From an uncultured Clostridia bacterium (GTDB taxonomy: Bacteria > Bacillota > Clostridia > Oscillospirales > CAG-272): a stretch of 5,907 bases of DNA. Below are positions 1-5,388 of the stretch, in pieces. The position numbers and the translations under genes are program-made. The stretch lies in the NCBI GenBank assembly GCA_946404295.1, contig CAMJDE010000125.1, forward strand, positions 1 to 5,907. The letters are read 5' to 3'. The notes below the pieces were generated by a model. That model was given only the letters and a program-made list of their open reading frames with translations, ran no database searches and was not told where the DNA came from. Every line of letters starts with the position of its first letter. The stretch's first letter is position 1.

Positions 1-120
1 GCAACCTTGGCAGACGACGCGGACGTCGCTTCCCGTACGCTTGACCAGAAACAGTCTGGAACCGCAGGGGTGGACCTTTTTCATTTCCAGCGTGTCGCCG
101 ACGTTAAAACGGATGATCAT
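1..120 (-). CDS. DUF951 family protein, C-terminus cut off by window edge
   Basis: Translating the minus strand from the ATG at 120-118 gives 40 residues beginning MIIRFNVGDTLEMKKVHPCG and ending in VVCQGC at the window edge. The pattern GD-x-x-EMKK-x-HPCG, then a basic/hydrophobic strand, then C-x-GC matches the DUF951 family (B. subtilis YyzM-like), small proteins of about 60-70 residues found across Bacillota. Roughly 20-30 C-terminal residues are therefore missing. The conserved cysteines (HPCG and C-x-GC) could bind a metal, but this is inference; the family has no established function. The start overlaps the stop of the upstream membrane-protein gene as ATGA and has a GGAGG ribosome binding site at 131-135, so the two are very probably co-transcribed and translationally coupled. 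I am confident of the family and have no basis for a function. Confidence 0.88.
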   Translation of the reverse strand, partial: MIIRFNVGDTLEMKKVHPCGSRLFLVKRTGSDVRVVCQGC

Positions 121-2924
121 TTCCGTCCGTCCTCCGTTTTGCCGCCTGCCGCGCGGAAGAAGAAGGGGATGCGGAACCCTTTATCGGCAAGTGATTCAAA
201 GAAGAGAAGCAGCCCGATCAGAAGTACTCCGATCAGGGAGAGCAGATAAACGCCCGTCCCGCCGAAGGCGGGGGAGAGCGTCAGGGCGCCTTCGTCGCAG
301 CCCGCGGCGAACTGACCCAAAAAGGACGACGGTTCGTCCCCCGTAACCTTGACGACCGACGACGGGATCGTCGATACGACGGCGGGGAAACCGCCCTCGG
401 ACGCCTGCGCCTCAATCGCGCCGTTCTTCACCGTGATCCCTGCGCTCGCGCTCGCGATTCGAGCGACGGCGGCGTCGAGCGCCTCGCGGTCGATCTCGTA
501 GAGGAAGGATACGTTTTCGGGGAGGTAGCAGACCGTTCCGTCGATCCCGGATCCGAAGGTGAAGCTGACCGTGACGGCGTCGCCTGCGTTATAGTTGCCG
601 ACGAAGAGGGCGTTTGCCTTGACCTTTTTGATCTTCGCGCCGTTCTGGTCGTATAGATCGGTCTCTATCTCCGTGTAGGCGTGACCGATCGACCGACCCG
701 AGACCTTGACGTCGGCGTTCAGCAGGGGATATTCGGTCGGGAAGCAGCAGAAGAGCGGTCCGTCCTCGCTGACCGTGACGGCATACTGGATCGACGCCAC
801 GCCGTTCTGCGAGGTGCGCGTATAGCCGAAGTAGCCCGCGTGTTCGCTGTCGACCGAGTCGCAGTAGGGAGTGATGAGCGCGGTGACCTCGGCGGGTTTG
901 TAGACCGGGCTCGCCGCGTCCCCTTCACCTGTCAGGCGGGCAAAGATCTCGTTGACGAGCGAATAGGGGGTCGCGTTGACCTTTTTCAGGACGCTTTCGT
1001 CCGGGATCGCCGCCGCGCGGAATACCAACGGCAGCGTGGTCGCGTTTTCGTAGACGGTGGAGGCGTCGTCGCGGTAGACGGGTTCGTAGAGCGACAGAAG
1101 AGAGTCGGGAAGCGCCCCGGGAGAGTCGTAGGTCGGGGCGGCGGAAGCCGTCGTCTGTTTCAGGCGCTTTTTCTCCTTGACCTTGGTTTCGATCTTCTCG
1201 TGCGTCATCAGGTATCGCACGCCGAAGAGCGAGAGCGAGAGGGGAGAGGCGACGTTTTTTAAGGCGCCGTTCTCGTCGTATTCGATCCCGAACGCCGAGA
1301 GGATCTCCGGGTCGAGCGACGCGGCGGAGTTATAGCCGAGATACGACGCGTCGTTTCCCGTCTTCGCGTCGAACTTGTCCGCTCGGTAAAGACTGCCGGG
1401 TATGCCGCAGTCGTCGATCCCGGCGGCGTAGGCGGCGAAGTAGGCGGAGGTATAGTCGTGTTTGCCCTCGGTCGCCGATACGTCGGTGCCCTCCTTCTTC
1501 GCGATCACCCCGACAAACGCCGCGCCCGAGACCGAGACGTCGAAGAGGGTCACGAGGATCAGGAGAAGCGAAAGAACCGAGTTCAGCGCGCGCGGTTTGA
1601 AGGATTCCCTCTCACGCAGGCGGATCACGGCGAGCAGCCCCGCGCAGCCGAGGATCAGGAAGGGGAGCGGGACCCAGACCGAGTTGATCTCCGAGAACCA
1701 GACGACCTTCGTTCCTTCCTCGGTTTCGTAGGACAGGTTCATACGCTGCAGGATTGAGATCAGGGCGACAAGGATCAGGGCGACCGATGAAAGGACGCGC
1801 TCGGAGGAGCGGTCGGCTTTCGCGTAGGCACGCGCGGACAAGGCGAGGAAGAGGGCGGGGAATACGGCGGCGGCGACGTAGGAATACCCGTCCGGATCGG
1901 CAAACAGATCCCAGAACGCCGACAGCACGTTTACCGAGAAGGTGAAGTAGAGGAAAAAGAGCAGGGCGCCGAAAACGATCTTTTCACGGACGGCGATCTT
2001 CTTGCACAGGAAGAAGAGCGGCAGGAGAAGAAGCGGAAGCGTCCCGATGAAGAGATAGGGGAATCGGTTGCCAAACAGACCGTCGTAGGTGGCGGGCAGC
2101 ATCTTCCCGAAGAATTCGATCAGGTTATAGTTCTGCGTAAAGCGCAGATCGAGGAAGGAGAGCAGCAGTCGGTCGAACGCGGGGAAGAGGACCGGCGCCG
2201 AGAGCAGGATCGCGACGGGGATCGAGAGAACGACGAGAAGAAGGTCGTAAAGCAGGGCTTTCGCCTTCACGCCGGCGCGGGAAAACCGCACGGCGAAGAG
2301 CCACAGGAACGAAAAGACGAAAAAGCCGAAGGTCGTCCGGAAGGACACGACGGCAGAGATGGCGAGCGAGACCGAGAAGAGGGCGAACCCGCGACGGGAA
2401 ACGATGCGTTCGATCCCCGAGAGCAGGAGCGGAAGGACGATCAGCCCGTCGGCGGCAACCCCCGTCAGGGTCGATACGAGCGAATAGGACGAGAGGGCGT
2501 AGAGGATCGAGAAGAGTACCGCCGAGAGGTCGTCGTTCTCGCGGAGTTTGAGAAAATAGCAGAACGCCGCCCCGGCGAGCCCGCAGCGGATCGCGTTGAA
2601 GAGGCACGCCCCGACGATCGTCGACGAGAACGGGAAGAACGAAAGCAATCGGTTTAAGGGATTGAACGCGAAGGACAGAAGCGAAAGGTCGTTTGCCTCG
2701 GTCGTCAGAGCGAGCGCGTTCTCCCGCCCGAGCGAACGGAGCAGTCCGTACCAGTTCGCCGCCTGCGTCTCGTAGAGGAACGAGAGTGCGTCGCGCGCGA
2801 GAAGAAAAACCAGCCCCAGTCCGAAAGCCGAAAGAAGAAAAGAGAACAGATACGGCGAAAACCGGGACCGGCAGAACGCGTCCGCCGCCCCGGAGAGTTT
2901 GTATTTACGGTCGACTCTCGTCAT
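117..2924 (-). CDS. YfhO-family polytopic membrane protein (GT-C-like glycosyltransferase family)
   Basis: This 935-residue membrane protein has one hydrophobic helix near residues 24-46, about a dozen more between 100 and 471, a long soluble stretch at about 472-888 that should lie outside the membrane, and a final helix at about 890-909 with a short basic tail. The order and several motifs fit the YfhO family: FNPLNRLLSFFP (87-98), LFSILYALSSYSL (137-149), the PLLLLPLFF segment (297-305), REKI (313-316), FWDLFADPDGY (337-347), LFGVRYL (566-572) and VYENATTLPLVFRA (624-637). YfhO proteins are linked in Bacillus and Listeria relatives to transfer of sugars from a lipid carrier onto teichoic acids and other envelope polymers; the substrate here is unknown. 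Several usual family residues look altered (see findings), so it is a divergent member. The ATG at 2924 has AAGGAG 10 nt upstream and a promoter beyond it. It is the first gene of a minus-strand unit that continues into the DUF951 gene. Confidence 0.8.
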   Translation of the reverse strand: MTRVDRKYKLSGAADAFCRSRFSPYLFSFLLSAFGLGLVFLLARDALSFLYETQAANWYGLLRSLGRENALALTTEANDLSLLSFAFNPLNRLLSFFPFSSTIVGACLFNAIRCGLAGAAFCYFLKLRENDDLSAVLFSILYALSSYSLVSTLTGVAADGLIVLPLLLSGIERIVSRRGFALFSVSLAISAVVSFRTTFGFFVFSFLWLFAVRFSRAGVKAKALLYDLLLVVLSIPVAILLSAPVLFPAFDRLLLSFLDLRFTQNYNLIEFFGKMLPATYDGLFGNRFPYLFIGTLPLLLLPLFFLCKKIAVREKIVFGALLFFLYFTFSVNVLSAFWDLFADPDGYSYVAAAVFPALFLALSARAYAKADRSSERVLSSVALILVALISILQRMNLSYETEEGTKVVWFSEINSVWVPLPFLILGCAGLLAVIRLRERESFKPRALNSVLSLLLILVTLFDVSVSGAAFVGVIAKKEGTDVSATEGKHDYTSAYFAAYAAGIDDCGIPGSLYRADKFDAKTGNDASYLGYNSAASLDPEILSAFGIEYDENGALKNVASPLSLSLFGVRYLMTHEKIETKVKEKKRLKQTTASAAPTYDSPGALPDSLLSLYEPVYRDDASTVYENATTLPLVFRAAAIPDESVLKKVNATPYSLVNEIFARLTGEGDAASPVYKPAEVTALITPYCDSVDSEHAGYFGYTRTSQNGVASIQYAVTVSEDGPLFCCFPTEYPLLNADVKVSGRSIGHAYTEIETDLYDQNGAKIKKVKANALFVGNYNAGDAVTVSFTFGSGIDGTVCYLPENVSFLYEIDREALDAAVARIASASAGITVKNGAIEAQASEGGFPAVVSTIPSSVVKVTGDEPSSFLGQFAAGCDEGALTLSPAFGGTGVYLLSLIGVLLIGLLLFFESLADKGFRIPFFFRAAGGKTEDGRK
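131..135 (-). promoter_or_regulatory. Ribosome binding site for the DUF951 gene
   Basis: The plus strand reads CCTCC, so the minus strand carries GGAGG, 10 nt upstream of the ATG at 120. The site lies inside the last codons of the upstream YfhO-family gene. It supports the ATG chosen for this short gene and points to reinitiation or coupled translation. Confidence 0.7.
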
Positions 2925-2934
2925 AGATCCGTCG

Positions 2935-2940
2935 CTCCTT
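2935..2940 (-). promoter_or_regulatory. Ribosome binding site of the YfhO-family gene
   Basis: The plus strand reads CTCCTT, which is AAGGAG on the minus strand, 10 nt before the ATG at 2924. It is a near-consensus Shine-Dalgarno sequence and fixes the start of the 935-residue protein. Confidence 0.75.
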
Positions 2941-2957
2941 AACGTTTTTACCTGAAT

Positions 2958-2977
2958 AGTATAACATAAATTATACT
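2958..2977. repeat. 20-bp dyad overlapping the YfhO promoter -10
   Basis: AGTATAA (2958-2964) and TTATACT (2971-2977) are perfect 7-bp inverted arms around the 6-nt spacer CATAAA. The left arm coincides with the -10 box of the minus-strand promoter and the spacer contains its extended TG. The size and position are those of a repressor operator, but AT-rich palindromes also arise from paired TATA-like boxes, so a regulatory role is unproven. It lies upstream of the expected RNA start, so it would act as DNA rather than as an RNA hairpin. Confidence 0.4.
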
Positions 2978-2986
2978 TTTTGTAAA
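2958..2986 (-). promoter_or_regulatory. Sigma-A-type promoter for the YfhO-DUF951 unit
   Basis: On the minus strand a -35 box TTTACA (2986-2981) is followed by a 17-nt spacer and a -10 box TATACT (2963-2958). The spacer ends in TGT, giving an extended -10 (TGTTATACT). Expected transcription start is near 2951, leaving a leader of about 27 nt before the ATG at 2924, which contains the AAGGAG site. The match is five of six at both boxes with ideal spacing. Start position and strength are inferred from the sequence only. Confidence 0.75.
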
Positions 2987-2995
2987 CGGATTTAC

Positions 2996-3013
2996 CGAAA
3001 AAACACTTTTTCG
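2996..3013. repeat. Inverted repeat at the exact centre of the divergent promoters
   Basis: CGAAAAA (2996-3002) and TTTTTCG (3007-3013) are perfect 7-bp inverted arms around ACAC. The centre is 3004.5, the same point about which the -35 and -10 boxes of the two divergent promoters are symmetric. A further CCGAAAAAA copy lies at 3032-3040 inside the ruvC promoter spacer, in direct orientation to the one at 2995-3003. This could be a shared activator or repressor site, an A-tract UP-like element, or chance in AT-rich DNA. Confidence 0.35.
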
Positions 3014-3022
3014 CGTTTTCCT

Positions 3023-3051
3023 TTGACTTTCCCGAAAAAATGTGTTAAAAT
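3023..3051 (+). promoter_or_regulatory. Sigma-A-type promoter for the ruvC operon
   Basis: A -35 box TTGACT (3023-3028), a 17-nt spacer and a -10 box TAAAAT (3046-3051) form a near-consensus vegetative promoter, with an extended -10 TG at 3043-3044. Transcription should begin near 3058, giving a leader of about 47 nt before the ruvC ATG at 3105. The only other in-frame start candidate upstream, a GTG at 3042, overlaps this promoter and would not be on the transcript. No other clear promoter is seen further along the plus-strand genes, so this one probably serves ruvC, the methyltransferase and the ecf genes. Confidence 0.78.
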
Positions 3052-3090
3052 ATCTTGATAAGAACGTAAATGACGCGTCGCCCGACGCCG

Positions 3091-3096
3091 AAAGGA
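3091..3096 (+). promoter_or_regulatory. ruvC: Ribosome binding site deciding the ruvC start
   Basis: AAAGGA lies 8 nt upstream of the ATG at 3105. Together with the promoter position it selects this ATG over the in-frame GTG at 3042, which would add 21 residues lacking RuvC character before MIILGIDPG. Confidence 0.75.
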
Positions 3097-3104
3097 CGAA
3101 AAAG

Positions 3105-3605
3105 ATGATTATTCTCGGCATCGACCCCGGGCTCGCCATCGTCGGATGGGGGGTCATCGAGGCGCACAGAGGACAGTTCAGACCGATCGCCTGCGGCGAC
3201 ATCAACACTCCGGCGCACACCTCGGTCGAATCGCGCCTGAAGATCATCTACGACGAACTGAACCGCATCATCGGAAAATATAAGCCCGAGGAGGTCGCGA
3301 TCGAGGAACTGTTCTTCACGAACAACATCACGACCGGGATCACCGTCGCCGAGGCGCGCGGGGTCATCCTCCTCGCCTGTCAGACGAACGGGTTGCCCAT
3401 CCACGAATATACCCCTCCGCAGGTCAAGCAGGCGGTCGTCGGATACGGCAAAGCCGAGAAGCGGCAGGTGATCGCGATGGTGACGTCGCTTCTCCGTCTC
3501 AAAAACCCGCCGAAACCCGACGATACGGCGGACGCCCTCGCCATCGCGCTCTGCCACGGACAGGCGGCGGGATCGGCGCTCAAAGACTTTTTCAATCAAC
3601 CCTGA
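3105..3605 (+). CDS. ruvC: Crossover junction endodeoxyribonuclease RuvC
   Basis: This 166-residue protein is a full-length RuvC, the dimeric, metal-dependent resolvase that nicks Holliday junctions symmetrically during recombinational repair. It opens with the classic MIILGIDPGLAIVGWGV strand. The four acidic metal ligands of the RNase H-like fold are all present: D7 (GIDPG), E67 (AIEELFF), D140 and D143 (DDTADALA). Other family signatures are the FTNN-x-x-TG segment at 71-78, EARG at 83-86 and YTPPQVKQAVVGYGKAEK at 102-119. Length is in the usual 160-175 range. It is the first gene of the plus-strand operon; the methyltransferase begins 14 nt after its stop. In many bacteria ruvC is followed by ruvA and ruvB, the branch-migration motor it works with, but neither follows here, so they must be elsewhere if present. 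Confidence 0.97.
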   Translation: MIILGIDPGLAIVGWGVIEAHRGQFRPIACGDINTPAHTSVESRLKIIYDELNRIIGKYKPEEVAIEELFFTNNITTGITVAEARGVILLACQTNGLPIHEYTPPQVKQAVVGYGKAEKRQVIAMVTSLLRLKNPPKPDDTADALAIALCHGQAAGSALKDFFNQP

Positions 3606-3619
3606 AAGAGGGAACGGAT

Positions 3620-4480
3620 ATGTGGGTTTGCGATCAATGGAAGGATTATGAACTGCTCGACGCCTCGGACGGCGAGAAACTCGAGCGGTGGGGAAAATAT
3701 ATCCTGATCCGTCCGGATCCCCAGGTCCTCTGGCGCGGGGTCAAGAACAGCCCCTACTGGAAAAAGTCGGACGCCGACTATCGACGTTCGTCCTCGGGGG
3801 GCGGCTCGTGGAGTGAAAACCGCCTGCCCGAATCGTGGACCGTCAACTACCGCGACCTGACCTTCCGGATCAAGCCGATGGGCTTCAAACACACCGGGCT
3901 TTTCCCCGAGCAGGCGGCGAACTGGGACTGGTTTTCCGATCTGATCCGCGCCTCCGGGCGCCGGGTCCGGGTGCTCAACCTCTTCGCCTATACCGGCGGC
4001 GCTACCGTCGCTGCGGCGAAGGCGGGAGCGTCGGTCGTCCACGTCGACGCGGCGAAGGGAATGGTGCAGACGGCGAAGGAGAACGCCGCGCTCTCGAGGC
4101 TCTCCGACGCGCCGATCCGCTACATCGTCGACGATTGCCGGAAGTTCGTCGAGCGCGAGATCCGGCGGGGCAACCGCTACGACGCGATTATTATGGACCC
4201 CCCGTCCTACGGGCGCGGACCCACCGGGGAGGTCTGGAAGATCGAGGAGGCGATCGACGGTTTCGTATCGCTGGTCTCGGGGGTTCTCTCGGACGATCCG
4301 CTCTTCTTCCTGCTCAATTCCTACACAACGGGGTTAAGCCCCTCCGCCATGCAATACGTCACCGAACTTCGCATCGCGCGTAAGTTCGGAGGGCGTTCGG
4401 ACGCCGAGGAACTCGGTCTGCCCGTCTCCGAAACCGGCTCGATCCTGCCCTGCGGGGGGAGCGTCCGGCACGTCTTCTGA
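3620..4480 (+). CDS. Class I SAM-dependent methyltransferase, RlmI/RlmK-like, lacking PUA domain
   Basis: This 286-residue protein has an N-terminal region (1-85) followed by a Rossmann-type SAM-binding domain. Visible motifs are GFKHTGLFPEQAANWDW (88-104, counterpart of the K-TGLF-DQ-N block of RlmI-like enzymes), VLNLFAYTGGATV (118-130, SAM motif I), VHVDAAKG (140-147, acidic ribose-binding residue D143), VDD (170-172), MDPPSYGRGP (192-201, motif IV) and LLNSYTTGLSP (231-241, motif VI region). This places it with the COG1092/PF10672-type methyltransferases, most of which modify 23S rRNA. It has no recognisable N-terminal PUA domain and no cysteine in motif IV or VI; its only cysteines are C4, C173 and C278. 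An m5C reaction like RlmI's is therefore unlikely, and substrate and modified atom are unknown. The ATG is preceded by GAGGG at 3608-3612, 7 nt away, and lies 14 nt after ruvC; ecfA1 starts 23 nt after its stop. Confidence 0.87.
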   Translation: MWVCDQWKDYELLDASDGEKLERWGKYILIRPDPQVLWRGVKNSPYWKKSDADYRRSSSGGGSWSENRLPESWTVNYRDLTFRIKPMGFKHTGLFPEQAANWDWFSDLIRASGRRVRVLNLFAYTGGATVAAAKAGASVVHVDAAKGMVQTAKENAALSRLSDAPIRYIVDDCRKFVEREIRRGNRYDAIIMDPPSYGRGPTGEVWKIEEAIDGFVSLVSGVLSDDPLFFLLNSYTTGLSPSAMQYVTELRIARKFGGRSDAEELGLPVSETGSILPCGGSVRHVF

Positions 4481-4482
4481 TC

Positions 4483-4497
4483 TTCCTTTGAAAGGAA
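4483..4497 (+). repeat. Short dyad containing the ecfA1 ribosome binding site
   Basis: TTCCTTT (4483-4489) and AAAGGAA (4491-4497) are perfect inverted arms around a single G, in the 23-nt gap between the methyltransferase stop and the ecfA1 GTG at 4504. The right arm contains the ecfA1 Shine-Dalgarno AAAGGA (4491-4496, 7 nt from the start codon). In RNA the segment could fold as a weak 5-6 bp stem with a 3-5 nt loop that hides the ribosome binding site. It is too short and lacks a U-tract, so it is not a terminator. Confidence 0.4.
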
Positions 4498-4503
4498 ACG
4501 ACC

Positions 4504-5388
4504 GTGTCCCATTTCATTGAAACCAGAAATCTGACCTTCGAATACGCCGGGGAGAACGGCGAACGTCCGATCCGGGCGCTCACCGACGTCTCCCTTTCGA
4601 TCGACGAAGGCGAGTATATCGCGATCCTCGGCCACAACGGGTCGGGGAAGTCGACGCTTGCCAAACTGCTCGACCTGATCCTCGTTCCGACGGCGGGCGA
4701 GATCGAAATAGACGGCAAAATCATCACCCCCGACGGGCTCTCTGACGACGAGATCTTCGAGATTCGCCGCAAGATCGGCATGGTCTTTCAGAACCCCGAC
4801 AACCAACTCGTCGCAACCGTCGTCGAGGAGGACGTCGCCTTCGGTCCCGAAAACCTCGGGCTGCCGCGCGAAGAGATCCGCGCTCGGATCGACCGGGCGC
4901 TCGAAACGGTCGGAATGACCGAATACGCCCGCCACGCCCCGCACAAACTCTCGGGCGGGCAGAAACAGCGGGTCGCGATCGCCGGCGTGATCGCCATGAT
5001 GCCGAAGTGTATCGTGTTCGACGAGTCGACCGCGATGCTCGACCCGCGCGGACGGCGCGAGGTCACCGACACGATGGAAAAACTCAACCGCGAAAACGGG
5101 ATGACGATCCTGCACATCACGCACTATATGGACGAGGCTGCGCGCGCCGACCGCGTCATCGTCATCAGCGACGGACGGGTGCTGATGGACGGCACGCCGC
5201 GCGAGGTCTTTTCGCGGGTCGAACCGCTTAACGCCTGCGGGCTCGAGGCGCCGCAGGGAACCGAACTGCTCTACGAACTGTCGCTCTCCGGCTGCGATCT
5301 CCCTTCGGGGCGGATCGGCGTTTCGGAGTGCGCCGACGCGCTTGAAAAACTGCTCTCGGGAAAGCAAGGGAAAACGAGAGATGTATAA
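4504..5388 (+). CDS. ecfA1: Energy-coupling factor transporter ATPase EcfA1
   Basis: This 294-residue ABC ATPase is one half of the ATP-hydrolysing pair that drives ECF-type import of vitamins and trace metals. It sits on the cytoplasmic face, where it partners EcfA2 and EcfT and is shared among substrate-binding S components. Motifs in order: Walker A GHNGSGKST (43-51), Q-loop FQNPDNQ (95-101, Q96), signature LSGGQ (149-153), Walker B CIVFDE (169-174, catalytic E174), D-loop STAMLD (175-180) and switch histidine H207 in ITHYMDEA. The DESTAMLDP wording, against DEP-x-x-GLDP in the next gene, is characteristic of EcfA1, as are VVEEDVAFGPEN and the unusual C-terminal extension after the ATPase core. 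The start is a GTG with AAAGGA 7 nt upstream; no alternative fits the N-terminal strand. The last 8 nt overlap the start of ecfA2, indicating coupled, near-stoichiometric synthesis. Confidence 0.95.
   Translation: MSHFIETRNLTFEYAGENGERPIRALTDVSLSIDEGEYIAILGHNGSGKSTLAKLLDLILVPTAGEIEIDGKIITPDGLSDDEIFEIRRKIGMVFQNPDNQLVATVVEEDVAFGPENLGLPREEIRARIDRALETVGMTEYARHAPHKLSGGQKQRVAIAGVIAMMPKCIVFDESTAMLDPRGRREVTDTMEKLNRENGMTILHITHYMDEAARADRVIVISDGRVLMDGTPREVFSRVEPLNACGLEAPQGTELLYELSLSGCDLPSGRIGVSECADALEKLLSGKQGKTRDV

Noticed and set aside
681..1262. 193-residue plus-strand open frame antisense to the YfhO-family gene
   Set aside because: It is rich in Arg, Val, Asp and Gly, a shadow of GC-rich codons on the opposite strand, with no domain and no clear ribosome binding site.
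2125..2607. 160-residue minus-strand open frame inside the YfhO-family gene in another frame
   Set aside because: Arg/Pro/Leu-rich out-of-frame translation of the membrane-helix region; the overlapping frame has clear transmembrane segments and family motifs.
2970..2975. TATAAT on the minus strand as an alternative -10 for the YfhO gene
   Set aside because: No -35-like hexamer lies 16-18 nt upstream, whereas TATACT at 2963-2958 has TTTACA at 17 nt and an extended TG.
3042..3104. GTG-initiated N-terminal extension of RuvC by 21 residues
   Set aside because: The GTG overlaps the -10 region of the ruvC promoter, so it precedes the expected transcript start. It has no ribosome binding site, and the ATG at 3105 has AAAGGA at the right distance and begins the conserved MIILGIDPG.
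2948..3247. 99-residue minus-strand open frame across the divergent control region and the ruvC start
   Set aside because: It is antisense to the conserved ruvC N-terminus and runs through both promoters, with no family resemblance.
4483..4497. Intrinsic terminator between the methyltransferase and ecfA1
   Set aside because: The stem would be short and A-U rich and is not followed by a run of T; the downstream genes have no evident promoter of their own.
4321..5367. 348-residue open frame on the minus strand opposite the methyltransferase end and ecfA1
   Set aside because: It lies wholly antisense to two confidently identified genes, has low-complexity Arg/Asp/Val-rich content typical of the antisense frame of GC-rich codons, and shows no recognisable motif.
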